64,000 bases of DNA from Amborella trichopoda (GCF_000471905.2 NW_006500346.1:3579747-3643746), one strand, 5' to 3'. Counted from the stretch's first letter, positions 12,050 through 23,928 are shown. A program made the numbers and translations. The notes: generated from the sequence alone by a model not told the origin.

Positions 12050-12485
12050 CGATGTGGTTTATTGAAGGTGTCAATCTTAAACAATCAAAGTACGACGTAT
12101 TCCCAAATTCTACCGGTTTCAATGTTGGTAATTTTATGATGACCTAAAATTCTACTTCCACTCCTAGTTACAAAATTTAAATCTTCAAAAACGGTGTAAA
12201 TTGAACAAATTTATAAATACTTGAAAATTTTGAATATAGATAGTCTAAATTGTGGCGTATTGAATCTATAATCCCCGACAAATTGATTTTTGGTAAACAA
12301 AGAGCAAGAAAAAATATAACATAAATAATGTATTACAAGATGATTAAAAGTGTTTTTTTTTTTATATTAATATATCTCGAGGTGAAGATGATCAAAGTCT
12401 TTCGACATCAGAACAACTTTCTACTGTGGGGGTTTTTAAAATGAACTTTACTTCTATTGCCTTATATAATATAATAAACCTTTTT
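12050..12485 (-). repeat. Family A MITE with an internal insertion
   Basis: Family A arms (GTGTCAATCTTAAACAATCA at left) and internal blocks are present. About 75 bases of unrelated sequence near 12255-12330 interrupt the CTAGAT block, so this copy is longer than usual. Confidence 0.5.
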
Positions 12486-12820
12486 AAATGACAATAAGCA
12501 TGAAAAGAAGTTGATTCAATGTCGCTTTCTCTTTTCATTTGATAGAGCAACTAGCTTTACGAATCGTAAGATTGTTAGTTGGATTCACATTCATTGATGT
12601 TGTAATAAATGTAAAAAAGGGTGAGAAAATCGTAAGATTGTTGGTTAGATTCATATTCATTAATGTCGTAATAAAAGTAAAAAAGCCTGAGAAGATTAAA
12701 TAAGGGCTTGTTAATTGGTTAGACAGTTTAACAGTTCTGACTCTTTTGAAAATGAAATACAACCATGTTTAAAGCAGGGACTCTTAGAAAAAGAAAAAAA
12801 AAAAAGAGCTCTATTTAATA

Positions 12821-13196
12821 AGAAAAAGTTTATATAAGGTTTACTGTACAAGGTACATCTAAAAAACCCATTAGTTAAGGTTGTTCTTATGGTGGAAAAC
12901 CCTCAAATTAGTCGTCCCGACATAGAGATTCATACACATGGACAAAAAAAAAAAAAGGGCATATCTAGTCTTAAAAATAGTTCATTTTCTAATGTATTAT
13001 ATGGACCATCCATTTTCAAGATTTTCATATGTCTATAGATATGCTTGATCGTCATCATTTCTGGAACTTTAAATTTTATAATTGAGGAAATCAATAGATT
13101 TTCATATCTTTGAGGAACCAAATTACATTTTCGACACAATTTTGAGGTGCACCTTACTTCAATAGTATAAGGTTGACACCCTATACAAACCTCCCC
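12821..13196 (+). repeat. Family A MITE with 9-bp target duplication
   Basis: TATTTAATA (12812-12820) and TAATTAATA (13197-13205) agree at 7 of 9 positions. The left end is AGAAAAAGTTTATATAAGG and the right end, reversed, GGGGAGGTTTGTATAGGG. The GGTGCACCTTACTT arm is intact. Length is 376 bp. Confidence 0.75.
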
Positions 13197-13364
13197 TAAT
13201 TAATAATATGAATATGAGATGCTTTCCTTTCTCTCTCTCTAACAGTGTCTCTGATATCGAAATTCGATCAGTTCATTTTTTTCCTTTTACCTTGGTGTCT
13301 ACCGTTTCTATTTGAATTCTTTGGCTCACGCATTTTTATGTCGTTTCTTCCTCTCCATCTATTG

Positions 13365-13740
13365 ATGCTCCCTTGGGAGCATAGTCTATGTGGGATATTT
13401 TTTCTCAATCTAAAATTTTGGGAACTATCTAGAATCAATTGATGATTATGATTGAAAGTAAACATTTGAAATTTGAGTTTTCTAACATTTAGATCTCACC
13501 ATCTAAGAATTGGACGATCTCTACTCAATTTTGAGATTATTTTTTTCAATTGCATAGAAGGTGAAATTATTATAAAAAAAAAAAATTATCGAGGATAATC
13601 TATGAATTGAAGATGTGACATCTCCAAAATTTGGGGTCCTAAAATTAATATTAGATGAGGTTTTATCTGAGGGAGTATATGAACAATATACTTCGGTGGA
13701 AGTTAAAATAGATTGTTTTAGATCCACGACTGTTAAGCTA
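13365..13740. repeat. Family D repeat
   Basis: Starts at the palindromic GCTCCCTTGGGAGCATAGTC and continues through blocks shared with 120-300 and 19250-19360: a TGACATCTCCAAAATTTGG-type block, GGTCCTAAAATTAAT and a GAGGGAGTATATG block. Boundaries are approximate. Confidence 0.4.
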
Positions 13741-14232
13741 TATGTGACTGCGATGTTGGAATTGCATTTTATCTAGAGATTTGAGATGCAATTTTATAAA
13801 GTTGCAACGCTATAAAATACTGTCCCTATATTAGTAGTGACTTTTTCAGGGAAATGGATAGATTAAGGACAAGGCTTTGTGATAAAAACTAAGTTTGCAC
13901 CTGAAATCTCATCCAATTGATCATTTTAGCCTACAAAAAATGATTTTAAACCTTAAATTTAGTATATCTTATAACATATTAGTGTATCTTATATACCATA
14001 TTAGTGTTTCAAAAAAAATTTGACAAGATATTAGTGTTTCAAATTTCATCGGTCTTGATTGGATATCATCAATCCAGCTTGAAAAGCAACAAAGAACAAT
14101 CTAATTTCTAGTCGAAACTAAAAACCGTTCCGATTCATATAGACTGTCGCCCAGTTTCATGAGAAAACCTGATAATTTGGACTAGAAGAGAAGGGCAGCA
14201 ACCACACAATAGTGAGAGAACTGAGAGAGAAA

Positions 14233-14680
14233 TAGGGGTGGCAATGGACCTGGACTCGGTCTAGCTAGGGGTCTAAAAGTTAGATCCGATGGGTCGGGTC
14301 CGATAATATTTTTAATATATTTAAATATAGTTAAATACATGAGTAATTATCCTATGAGATCCTTTCACACCCATATGTGTAGAACTTCAAAGAATCACCA
14401 TTAAATTATCACTAGGATGTAGGACTTGACTTTTCTAAATATTTGTGCCAAATTTAATAGTGAACCTTTGGAGTACTACACACATAAGTGTAAGAAAGTG
14501 ATCATTACTCCTAATACATAGATATTATAACTTTTGATTTGGGTCCAATCATGTCTGGGTTCCACGCTGTATTTTCAAGTCCAGATTTAGGTCTGGTAAA
14601 TTCAGATCGAGCTGGTTTCGGGTCTGATATCATTTTTTGAGTCCAAGCCCCGAACCAACCCTACATGTTGCCACCCCCTA
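14233..14680. repeat. Family B hAT-like MITE with perfect 8-bp target duplication
   Basis: GAGAGAAA is repeated exactly at 14225-14232 and 14681-14688. The termini are TAGGGGTGGCAATGG and, reversed, TAGGGGGTGGCAACATG. An 8-bp duplication with T/CAGGG-type ends is typical of hAT elements. The element has no coding capacity and is itself interrupted by a second element at 14341-14510. Confidence 0.8.
14341..14510. repeat. Family E MITE nested in the family B copy
   Basis: Ends GAGTAATTATCCTATGAGAT and, reversed, GAGTAATGATCACTTTCTTA form a long imperfect inverted repeat continuing through CACACCCATATGTGTAG and TCACCATTAAA. TAAATACAT and CTAATACAT flank it (7 of 9). A duplicated relative lies at 40340-40670. 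Nesting shows it arrived after the family B element. Confidence 0.75.
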
Positions 14681-15299
14681 GAGAGAAAGAGGTGCATGCC
14701 CCATGACATGCAAGAGAGATGAAAAAGAAACCCTAAAAGATGACCCTGAAAAATGACATTGTTGAGGACCATACAAAAGGGCCGAACCAAATATAGAACA
14801 CCAGAATTTCGTTTTCTATAGAGGTGACATGGGCCACGGGCTCACAATTAGGTCTTTTTGTTTTCTTTATTCTCTACAATTGATGTAATTAATTAATTGC
14901 CCTACTAAAAGACCATATGCCGACATAATTCAAAGTTTTGGACCTCAGGAATCTAATAATTCGTCGCCTTCCAGCTTTCCTGTCGATCCAACGGTCATGG
15001 TCTCTTCATCGTCTACCGATCTAGTCCCGATCCGTCCGATCAGATCGAGATAGGCATCATTTATTGACCAATGAATTGCCTCTTCACATTCTCTCTCTAT
15101 GATCTCCGATTAATCACTTGTCTAATTCTGTCTCCTATTTTTCTCTCTCTAACCGTCCGACCAAATCTCTCTCTCTCTAACCAATCGCTTCTCACATTCT
15201 CTCTCATGATCTCCGATTCATTCAGCACTTCCCTCTCTCTTTCTCATCTCTCTTCTCTCTCTCTCTCTCTCTCTCTCTCATATTATTAAGTATTAACAA

Positions 15300-16311
15300 A
15301 ACCTTCCCATCCCTCCCAATCCAAAGCGCAGGTTTGTTTATTTTAGGGTTTTTAGAGAGAGAAGAAATGGCGAATGTAGAGAGAGAAGAAATGGCGAATG
15401 TAGAGAGAGAATAAGTAGGAGACGAACACTACAGAGTCTCTTCGGGCCTTTCTTCCTGCGAAAGGAGCCCTGTTTTTGCAGGACAGGATTAGGGTTTGAC
15501 GACGAGGATCCAATGGCCAACGTATAGAGAGAATAAAAATATAAGATAAGTTAAGGAGTCGTTAACTTTGATTTTCCATTGAGAAACCAGCATTTGCAGG
15601 CCGGATCTAGGGTTTTCAGAAGCAGATGCCGCATTAGAGAGAGAACAGGGTATGCTAAAAGAGGCGAAGGTTCTTTGTGCTTTGCAGCTGCGGAAACGTG
15701 GATTTGCAAGTTTGACCTGGGGCTTTCACTGGATCGTTGATGAACGTGGGGGGAAACAGAGTAAAGAGCAGAAATCCTTGGAGCACGGGAGAAACAGAGT
15801 AACTCTATCTCGTTATCAGAAGCTCCAGATTTGCAGGTGAGATATCTCTTTTAACCCTAAAATTTCATGTTTGATATTTCTCTGGCATCCAAAGCGCTTA
15901 GAATTGTAGTCCCGATCTAGGATTTGCTGTGTACTGTGGATGCCTATGGTGGACACTGACTAGCAACAGTAAAGAAGAAGACAAGTAGATAGGCATTTGT
16001 AAAGAGAAGAAAAGCACAACGTCTTCCAGAATACTAGAAACCCTAGATTTTCAGTTCTCAATCGAGCTCTGCTTCAGAATCCATGGCGGATATAGAGAGA
16101 GAATAACAAAAATAGAGCCTTCACAGGGCTTCATCGAGGAGCAACAGAAATCTCAGATTCCCCTTCCTAAACCAGTTAAAAAGGCCCAATATTCATAGCT
16201 CCAAGCTGTTAAAACCTAAATTAACAGGCCCTAAAGGCTCTGTAATCCCAGTTTCGGACCTCCTACATCCCAAACCCTATTTCCTCAGTTCATTAACAAA
16301 CGACTGCATCA
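15300..16311 (+). promoter_or_regulatory. Leader/upstream region of the translocator gene with repeated small ORFs
   Basis: The region contains repeated 'ATGGCGAATGTAGAGAGAGA'-type modules. At 15367-15414 two modules are fused into a 15-codon ORF (MANVEREEMANVERE). At 15513-15527 a one-base change truncates the module to MANV. At 16083-16106 it reads MADIERE. A fourth, weaker one starts at 15625. Words such as TTTGCAGG and TAGGGTTT recur before each, so a unit of roughly 100-150 bp may have been duplicated. Whether this DNA is transcribed is unknown; if it is, these would be upstream ORFs. Confidence 0.5.
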
Positions 16312-17349
16312 ATGACAGAAGGCCATGGCTGGACAACGCGACGAGGAAGCAACCCTAAACTCGAAGAAGCCATAGACATTCCCCCGACACCAACTGGTGA
16401 CATCAAATATGGAGCCAGTTTCCCTGCAACTCAAGACCTAACCACTGGTTTGATCATTGCTTCATGGTATGCTTCGAACATAGGAGTCCTCCTCCTCAAC
16501 AAATACCTTCTAAGCTTCTATGGCTTTCGATATCCCATCTTCTTAACCATGCTACATATGGTCGCCTGCTCTGTCTATAGCTCCATAGCCATTCACTGGC
16601 TCGCGATTGTCCCCCCTCAAAACTTAGTTTCTCGACGCCAATTCCTCAAAATTTTTGCGCTCTCTCTCATATTCTGCTTCTCTGTAGTTTGTGGGAACAC
16701 ATCGCTTCGGTATTTACCTGTCTCTTTTAACCAGGCAATTGGGGCCACTACCCCATTTTTCACTGCTGTTTTTGCGTTCATTATCACTTGTAAAAGAGAG
16801 TCACCTGGTGTTTATCTAGCTCTGTTACCTGTGGTTTTAGGCATCGTTGTAGCAAGCAATAGTGAGCCCCTTTTCCATCTGTTTGGATTCATTGTTTGCC
16901 TTGGCTCCACAGCTGGTCGAGCTTTGAAATCAGTGGTTCAAGGCCTATTGCTCACCTCTGAGGCTGAAAAATTACACTCTATGAATTTGCTCTTGTATAT
17001 GGCTCCAATGGCTGCTTTGTTATTGCTTCCGTTCTCTCTCTTTGTAGAGGGAGATGTAGCGAGTGTAGCTTTGGCAAAAGCAAGGGTTGATCCCATGATT
17101 GTAGTTCTTTTGTTGGGCAATATGACTGTTGCTTATCTTGTGAATTTGACGAATTTTTTGGTAACAAAGCATACAAGTGCGCTTACTTTGCAAGTTCTTG
17201 GTAATGCAAAGGCAGCAGTAGCAGCTGTGGTTTCGGTGTTGATTTTTAGGAACCCAGTTACCGTGATGGGAATGACAGGTTTTGCAGTGACAATCATGGG
17301 TGTGGTTCTTTACAGTGAAGCAAAGAAGAGGTCGAAGGTTCCACATTAG
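16312..17349 (+). CDS. Triose-phosphate/nucleotide-sugar translocator family protein, single exon
   Basis: A 345-residue, intronless membrane protein of the plant TPT/NST superfamily. It closely resembles the Arabidopsis At1g12500 type in the KT clade, which includes the UDP-uronic-acid transporters of the Golgi. Such proteins exchange nucleotide sugars or sugar phosphates across an endomembrane. Visible hallmarks: an N-terminal TTRRGSNP segment and a hydrophilic N-tail of about 40 residues; [17 protein letters not shown] near residue 63; the [20 protein letters not shown] signature near 128-147; [11 protein letters not shown] near 201; the [19 protein letters not shown] signature near 287; and a basic KKRSKV tail. 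Hydrophobicity suggests about ten membrane spans with both ends cytosolic. The ATG fits family length (about 345-361) and no upstream in-frame extension is needed. Substrate cannot be told from sequence. The frame is intact. Confidence 0.9.
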   Translation: MTEGHGWTTRRGSNPKLEEAIDIPPTPTGDIKYGASFPATQDLTTGLIIASWYASNIGVLLLNKYLLSFYGFRYPIFLTMLHMVACSVYSSIAIHWLAIVPPQNLVSRRQFLKIFALSLIFCFSVVCGNTSLRYLPVSFNQAIGATTPFFTAVFAFIITCKRESPGVYLALLPVVLGIVVASNSEPLFHLFGFIVCLGSTAGRALKSVVQGLLLTSEAEKLHSMNLLLYMAPMAALLLLPFSLFVEGDVASVALAKARVDPMIVVLLLGNMTVAYLVNLTNFLVTKHTSALTLQVLGNAKAAVAAVVSVLIFRNPVTVMGMTGFAVTIMGVVLYSEAKKRSKVPH

Positions 17350-18615
17350 GTGGTTAGTGAGAGACGATGGGGGAGAAATGAATGGGTTATTGAGTTTTTC
17401 TGATATTGAGAAATGGTTAAAAGGGTTGTTCAGATTTTGGATGGATTAGCAAGTGCGGATTTGGAAGAATTAGATGTTGGGTTACCAATCAAAAATTAAA
17501 AAAAACCGGGAAGGAAAGAAAGAAAGAACTGGAGGCTGAGTCCTTTGGCATGAGCATCTCTCTCTCTCCCTCTCTCTCTCTCTATCTCTCTCTCAATGAG
17601 GAGAGAGAAAGAGTGGGTTGTTACAGGTTTCGGATGAATTGGAAGCTCTGATTTGTTGGGTTTGGCACGAGCATATTGGCAGCGTTTTTTTTCGATTCTT
17701 TGGATTTGTTGAAGTAATCTCTCTCTCTCTGTAATTGATTTCCTGCTACTGTAATTGAATTTTTTGTTTGAAAATTCTTTGGAGGAGAATTTTTTGTTTA
17801 ATGGGGAGGAAGAGGAGAAAGAGAAAGAATTTAGTATAAACTTGGCTGTAAAGCCATTGGCGGATAACCCTTCTTCTAGATGTGGCCCTGATCGTAAGCT
17901 GGCTTGGGGCCCACTTTGGCCTTTAAATTGTGTCTATCTGGTTCTTTTTTTCGGTGTTCTTATTCTAAATGACAAAAGGTATTTGTTAGCTGTTATTCTT
18001 TTTCAATTTTTTGATCTGGTTTTTGGCTTCTCCTTCACGAGTTTCAACCTATTCTTCTTATAAAAAATTTAGGAGGTAAGCTTTTCAATTTGTGATCCTT
18101 TTGTTATTTTGCTTTGCTATTACCTTCATTGATGCAGTGACGGCCATCTATACTATGAACCAAATTATGACCTTGGTTTCCTTCTTTTAGAAAACCGAAA
18201 ATAAAATGGTTGCAAACTGATGTGTCTTAAGAGTTTTAAGTTTATGGATAGATATAAAGTTTCAAAATGGGTGGTGTAAGAGTGTCAAGAAATAGATAAA
18301 AAGTTTCAAAAAAAAAAAAAATGTCTTTGGGACTCGCCCCAAGCCATCCAATTGGACATATCTAATGATTGGAAATGATTAGGACCTTATGTACAAAAGA
18401 TAATTGGCCTCTTTATTGACTTTCCCTTTATACATTATTTTTCCTTTTTTTATCTGTCCCATTTCTTGATATTTTACATCATTGTGGTAGTATGGCATGT
18501 GGCTGGAAAATGGGTTCTCTTCTTTATTTCTATGAGATGAACATTAGAGCCATAAGAAGAATAAATGTTGCCAGAGATATATGCACAAATTAGAAGAATA
18601 ATGTTGCCAGATATA
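17350..18615. other. 3' flank of the translocator, no gene recognised
   Basis: The first few hundred bases hold interrupted CT/GA tracts (17556-17606) and are probably 3' untranslated sequence. A 102-codon open frame at 17755-18063 has no recognisable domain and a composition like its surroundings. The rest is AT-rich with no feature I can support. Confidence 0.4.
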
Positions 18616-18619
18616 TATG

Positions 18620-18985
18620 CACAAATTTTCAAATTAAGGTGTACCTCCAAATTTTGTCATAAATGTAATTTTTGTGTCAAGAATTTTTAGGGTGGCTTGA
18701 GATTCTACTTTCATCTCTCATTATAAAATCTTAAACTTCAAAAATAGTAACAATGAAGTAGTTATGTGGACACTTGAAAATCTAAAAAATGGACGGTCCA
18801 GATAATATGTTGCGAGATATACTATTTTCACGACTCAAATCTTTTTTTCTTTTTATATTCATACATCTAGATGTCGAGACGATCAATTAGAGGGTTTCCC
18901 AACATTGAAACAACATTTTATGATAGGTTCTTGAGGTGAAAGTTAATTATACATTTTAAGGTTGCAACTTTATATAAACTTTTTC
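18620..18985 (-). repeat. Family A MITE, left terminus lost
   Basis: The AATTAAGGTGTACCTCC arm is followed by family internal blocks in reverse. The right end is TTGCAACTTTATATAAACTT plus TTTTC, the reversed family terminus. The outermost left repeat is missing. Confidence 0.65.
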
Positions 18986-19399
18986 ATTTTAAAAAGCTAA
19001 CATCTATTGTGTTGTTTCAAGAGCAAATTGGGCATTCGCTCCTTTCAACAAGAGAGCTATTTAAGTGGATTTTTTTGGATCTCGAATTATTGGGGTTTGT
19101 TTAATCTCGAGTTTACTGGGTTGCACATTAGAATTGCCTTTCAAGTATTTTCAATAAAAGTAATTTGGAATTTAACACTTTGATCTAATCGTTCAGTTTC
19201 TTGATAGACACTTTTGTTTGTTTTTTTTGTTCTCTCCTTATCTGAGGTTGGTCACTACCTTGAGGAAGTTACATTCTCAATAGTGAGGGTGTTGAAAATA
19301 ATCACATTCTTAATATTGAGGGTCCTAAAAATATTCCTAGACAGGGTCCGCAGGAAGAGAATGAGAGCATATAAGAAGTATGCTAGATGGAACACTCAA

Positions 19400-20010
19400 A
19401 ACTTGTTCGAATGTATCTCTATAAGGTGTCAATCTTACACTATGGAAGTAAGGTGTACCTCATTCAAAACTTCTTAAAATGTATTTAAGGAATACCTTTA
19501 TAAGGTGTCAATCTTATACTATGGAAGTAAGGTGTACTTAAAAAATTATCTTGGAGAGAGTTTTTTTGTTGTTGGGAAACCTTTTAATCGATCATCTTAA
19601 CCTCGAGATCAATGGATATAAAGAAAAAAGAATTTCAAGTGCTAAAAATAATGTATATTGTAACATGTTAATTAATTTGTTATCACCATCAAAGCTTTAT
19701 CCCAATGATTTGGGGCTGTCTACGTGAATCATGTTTTTCAATTCTTTTATTTTAAAGATTCATGATAAGATGTGGTAAAGTTATTATGTTAGCTGCTTAC
19801 TTAGCGCAACCCAGTTCTTTTACCTTGGGATAGGTTAAGGGAAGCTTAAGGTCATCTTCTTTATTAAACCAATATTGTAACATGTTAATTAGATCGTTTA
19901 GTTTCAAGATTTTCATGTGTTTATAGATATGTTTGATGTAGATTATTTTTAAAATTTAAAATTTTGACTGGGAATGAAAATAGATTTTCAAGCTATCATG
20001 AACTTTTTAA
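19400..20010 (+). repeat. Family A MITE with duplicated left arm and a nested LINE end
   Basis: The left arm (ATAAGGTGTCAATCTTA, TATGGAAGTAAGGTGTAC) occurs twice in tandem about 84 bases apart. The body continues with family blocks, is interrupted at 19675-19871 by an RTE fragment, and resumes with GATCGTTTAGTTTCAAGA. The right terminus is not clear. Confidence 0.55.
19675..19871 (-). mobile_element. 5'-truncated RTE LINE (197 bp) with 20-bp target duplication
   Basis: The minus strand carries the RTE 3' tail, visible here as ATCCCAATGATTTGGGGCTG preceded by TTATCACCATCAAAG. A perfect 20-base direct repeat (starting ATATTGTAACATG) flanks it at 19655-19674 and 19872-19891. This is as expected for LINE target-primed insertion, here into a family A MITE. 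Confidence 0.8.
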
Positions 20011-21390
20011 TGGATACCTATTTTCCAAGGCTTATAGCAAAATGGAAATTGTTTGTCCCCTTTGTCTTAAACAACCTTAAGAGGAGAAACGCTATTGAGC
20101 ACTTCAGTTTGGACTTTAAATCAAGAAAACAATTTAGTGCAGGAAAGGCTTTTCTTGCTTCCATGCATGCGTACCCTTCTTACTTCACCTGATGTAGGAG
20201 TTTAAACCATTTTGAAACTTTTTCAAATCCATTTCACTCTCAAATCCATGAATTTCAAACTCGAAAAACAATCCAAGATTTTGAAACTCTAAAATAGTGT
20301 AGACTTAATGGCCTATAAAGAATTTGAAATAAATGGTTGAAACAATGACACAAGATGAATAATTGAAATTTCTTTTCGAATTCATGGTTGTGGTGGTTTT
20401 TTCTCTCTGTTTTTCTTTTTTTTTATTTAGTAGTGGGAGTAAAATTTTTTATCTATTGTATGAATATAACTCAAGACATTATATTGTGGCGGCCCCTCTC
20501 CAAGACCACATATTTGTTTTGAGTCCTCAATACTTCTGGAAGTTAGATTTTAAAAGGCTTGATGCGTGCCTTTAGAAATGCAATGCAACCTCCCCTAAAA
20601 ACTATTACTTTTTAACAATTCAGTGAAGAAAAATAAAAAAGTATATTACGTTGGCACTTTAAGTTGCTACATTCCAACAGCATCGGCCCAACCATCAGAT
20701 GTTAAAAGGGTGGCTTGTGTTGTTCTTGCACTCATAGTCAATTTGGACTCATTATAGGACACTCTTAAGCGCTAGAATAGCATGTTTTTTGTTCCAACTT
20801 AAGGGTTGATCACTGGGCCTCTAGGTGCAAAATGAATGCCTTGTTGATTGACGAATTAAGGGACCCATGGGAGAGAGAGGGGTGTGTGTGCCAACTTTTT
20901 GGATTTAAGTGGCCTTTAAAGGCCATAAGAAAGCTTTTATAAGCATTTTATATAGTGAAATATGAATCTGAGGGGAGTGTAGTCCTCTTGTGGATCATAT
21001 TAGGCAAATGTTATTTGTTGATACTCGGATTGAGCTTGACGTGCTAGGTCAGTCGGGTTGGAAAAACCCAAAATACTTGGGCTTAGAGTTAAAACTGATG
21101 AGGGTTCTTTGGGTAGTCCTCGATGAGGTTAGAGTTATGCCCGGATGAGTGATTCGATGGACTATGTGGCACTTGTGTGTGATAGTTGGCCTTTAGAGAC
21201 ATAGCTAAAACCTCATAATAGTACCATCACATGGCATGTACATCGATAGACGTATTGAGATTATAATCCACCATTGAGGGTGAAGCGTATACATTTGAGA
21301 AAGACTACCCCTATGCACCATGGAGCTGCAGTTGCATCATGGTTTAGAAGACCATGGATTTGTCCCTAGGGGAGAATCTAAAATTTATAA
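20010..21390. other. Repeat-derived intergenic DNA, no gene recognised
   Basis: 20230-20600 faintly resembles family A. The rest has no supportable coding region. The text around 21000-21390 has a composition typical of LTR regions of retrotransposons, but no termini were found. Confidence 0.35.
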
Positions 21391-21396
21391 ACGAAT

Positions 21397-21505
21397 TACG
21401 TCCCCTAGGCTATTCGCTAACTTTGGACTTTGGGGGATTACGTCCCCTAGGCTATTGGCTGACTTTGGGGGATTATGTCCCCTAGGCTATGGGCTGACTT
21501 TGGTG
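21397..21505 (+). repeat. Three tandem units built on CGTCCCCTAGGCTATT
   Basis: Three consecutive units of about 35-42 bases each begin ATTACGTCCCCTAGGCTATT or a close variant and end in a GACTTTGGGGG-type block. Such arrays are common in LTR promoters, but no gene or LTR boundary is visible here. Confidence 0.75.
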
Positions 21506-22550
21506 GCTCAATCATGAACCCCTACAGTAGACTGTAGGTCATGGGAACTGCTTGGTCAGTTTGAAAAAGCTAGTGTGGATTGTTGTTTATAGTTGAAGGT
21601 AGAGTGCTCTGGTATATTGATAATTCCTAGACCTATACGGATCCGATTCCCATTAAAATCAATTAGTTTTAATTAATTTTATATTATATAATTTTTAGAA
21701 TGATTATTTGAATTTTTGTGATTCTCTTGATATTTTATATTTGTCAAGAGAAAATCAATTTTCATTGTTTTAAATAAACTAAAAAAAATAAATTATTTTT
21801 GCAAAATTCTAAAAATCAAATTTAATATTTTCTAAGAATATGTGGGACCCTCCTTAAGATATGGGGCCCATTTCATTATACATTGAAGATTGGGTGGGGC
21901 CCAAGAGGGGCACCTAGGGTGGCATGCACCACCCATAGGGAGCTTCTAGTTACTAAATATTGTAAGGAAGCCCCATGCTAGTTAGGTTTCCTTTTTAGCG
22001 TGAAGCCTCCTTACATAACGAATCAAATAAATTAAATTTAGTATGTCTTATATATCAAGATATTTTGATTGAATAAATAAGAAATAAATATTCATTAAAA
22101 GAAAATGTATAATTAATATTTTCTTTATTTGAATATTTGATGGGAATATATTTAGGACATGGATGATAAAGTTCTAACACTTTCCTTTAAATCTTGATGG
22201 TGAATCTAAAGAATAAATAGCTCACATCTCTCACTTCATAAGTATCCTTACATCAATGGTCTAGATTTGATCTCACTAAAAAATGACAAACCCTAAAGCA
22301 TACAAAATATATAATTAGAGGCTCTCCCCCCTCATATTTCTCTACAGCTCTCCTCTTCTCTCTTCTCTCTCTAAAGGGTTCTCTCTTTAGGGGCCACGCC
22401 CCACCTTGGGTTTTCTCTTTCTAATTCGTTCAAAAAAAGGGGAGCCATACCCAAGATAGCTATTTCTCTCTCTTGGCAGGTTCTAAAAAGGGGGGCACGA
22501 CCCAAGTAAGAGATTCTCTCTCTCTCTCTCTCTCCTCACTNTCTCTCTCT

Positions 22551-22731
22551 CTTCGTCGTTCGTCGTCGTCGTACGTACGTACGTACNNNNNNNNNNNNNN
22601 NNNNNNNNNNNNNNNNNNNNNNNNNNNNNGTACGTAAAACGGAACGTACGACGTACCACGACTAGTCTACGTTACTCGTCTCTTACGGCGTACGTACGGT
22701 AAACGGGGTAACGGACGACCGAACGTAACGA

Positions 22732-22735
<4 letters not shown>
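22551..22735. other. Assembly gap (22587-22629) inside anomalous CGTACG-rich sequence
   Basis: Forty-three Ns are flanked by tetranucleotide runs of GTAC and CpG-dense sequence quite unlike the AT-rich surroundings. CT microsatellites bound the whole stretch, and a lone N is at 22541. It is probably a mis-assembled or mis-called simple repeat rather than genuine sequence. Confidence 0.8.
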
Positions 22736-22783
<48 letters not shown>

Positions 22784-22791
22784 GTGACTTG

Positions 22792-22919
22792 AAAGGGGGC
22801 ATGCCCACTACGGGAATTATCTTTCTCTCTTGATTAGTTTTTTCTCTCTCTCATTGAAAGGGGGCATGCCCCACTATAGGAATTATCTTTCTCTCTTGAT
22901 TAGTTTTCCCTCTCTCTCA
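22792..22919 (+). repeat. Two tandem 63-64 bp units
   Basis: Units at 22792-22855 and 22857-22919 both begin AAAGGGGGCATGCCC and include GGAATTATCTTTCTCTCTTG. Related GGGGCCACGCCCC and GGGGTCACCCC words lie nearby (22390, 22937). Confidence 0.8.
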
Positions 22920-23104
22920 TAAGAAGGGTAGAAAGGGGGTCACCCCTCACCAAGGAGATATTTCTCCCTCATCTCTCAAAGATCAAACCAATGCGGTTTG
23001 AGGAAACTAGGCATTGAGGCCTTAACAATTTAGTTCTAGATTGAGATTCATATGTCTAAAAAGACCGATCATTGATCCCGAGCACAATTGGAAGGAAGAG
23101 ACTC

Positions 23105-23395
23105 GATGTGAGGTGTATTCAGCCCGATTTAGGTAATCTCCGACAAGTTTACTTAATTAAATCTTATTTTTTTATTGTGTTTTTCTATTCCTATAAAGCA
23201 TCGTGTCAAGTTTTGTTTATTGAATATATGAGTTGCATTTAAAATGGTAGCAAGTGAGAACCGTTTTATTTATTTGTTTATTTCAAGAGTGATTTATTTG
23301 TAATTTGACATTGTAAGTGATATTACCGGTATAAGAAAAGAAAAATTTTAAAATATATATACACCATACTTTATCACATAGTCCATCTTTCAAAC
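23105..23395 (+). repeat. Terminal segment of an LTR-like repeat, copy 1
   Basis: Contains AGCCCGATTTAGGTAATCTC and, downstream, a CTTTATCACATAGTCCATC block followed by CTTTCAAACT. The segment at 32930-33235 has the same order of motifs in the same orientation. Full LTR boundaries, a primer site and coding domains were not found. Confidence 0.45.
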
Positions 23396-23534
23396 TCTAC
23401 TCCTTATGCCAAATTCTATGAAAATATAGAATAGGTGTCGAGCTAAATTTATGTAAAAGTATATAAAGATACTATTTGTCCTTACCCCTATCTAAATTCC
23501 ACGTACACGTACCCCTTTGACTTGAGTACCAAGT

Positions 23535-23928
23535 CCTTCCCCCTTGACTAGGTTTTCAGTATCTAACTGGATAAAATAATTCAAATCAAAATTAACTCTC
23601 GAGTCCTACGCAGAGAAAATAGAGAGCTAATTCATTTATCCTCAAAAACATATACAACATTAAAATTTTAAATAATTCATATAAAATAGTAATATTTCTC
23701 CTCGCCACCTACCTACCCAAGTAACTCATATAACATAATAATATTTCCCTTCGCCACCTACATACTAACACAACAAATTCCAATCTCATGCTCCCCATGT
23801 TGCTCCCTTCATCCCTATATGCATCCTCTATATACCCTAGGATACAACAATTAAAATTCAAATATCCCAACCAGATAGATATACAAACCACATATATTAA
23901 GAATTAAAATATCAAAATTGATTTGGTG
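23535..23928 (+). repeat. Tandem-duplicated unit, copy 1, left part
   Basis: Begins CCTTCCCCCTTGAC and includes ATAAAATAATTCAAATC. It matches 30513-30856 of copy 2. It is separated from its right part (29701-30512) by the L1 insertion. Confidence 0.75.

Noticed and set aside
17755..18063. A small membrane-protein gene after the translocator
   Set aside because: No conserved motif; the hydrophobic tail comes from T-rich codons. It is probably 3' untranslated or intergenic sequence.
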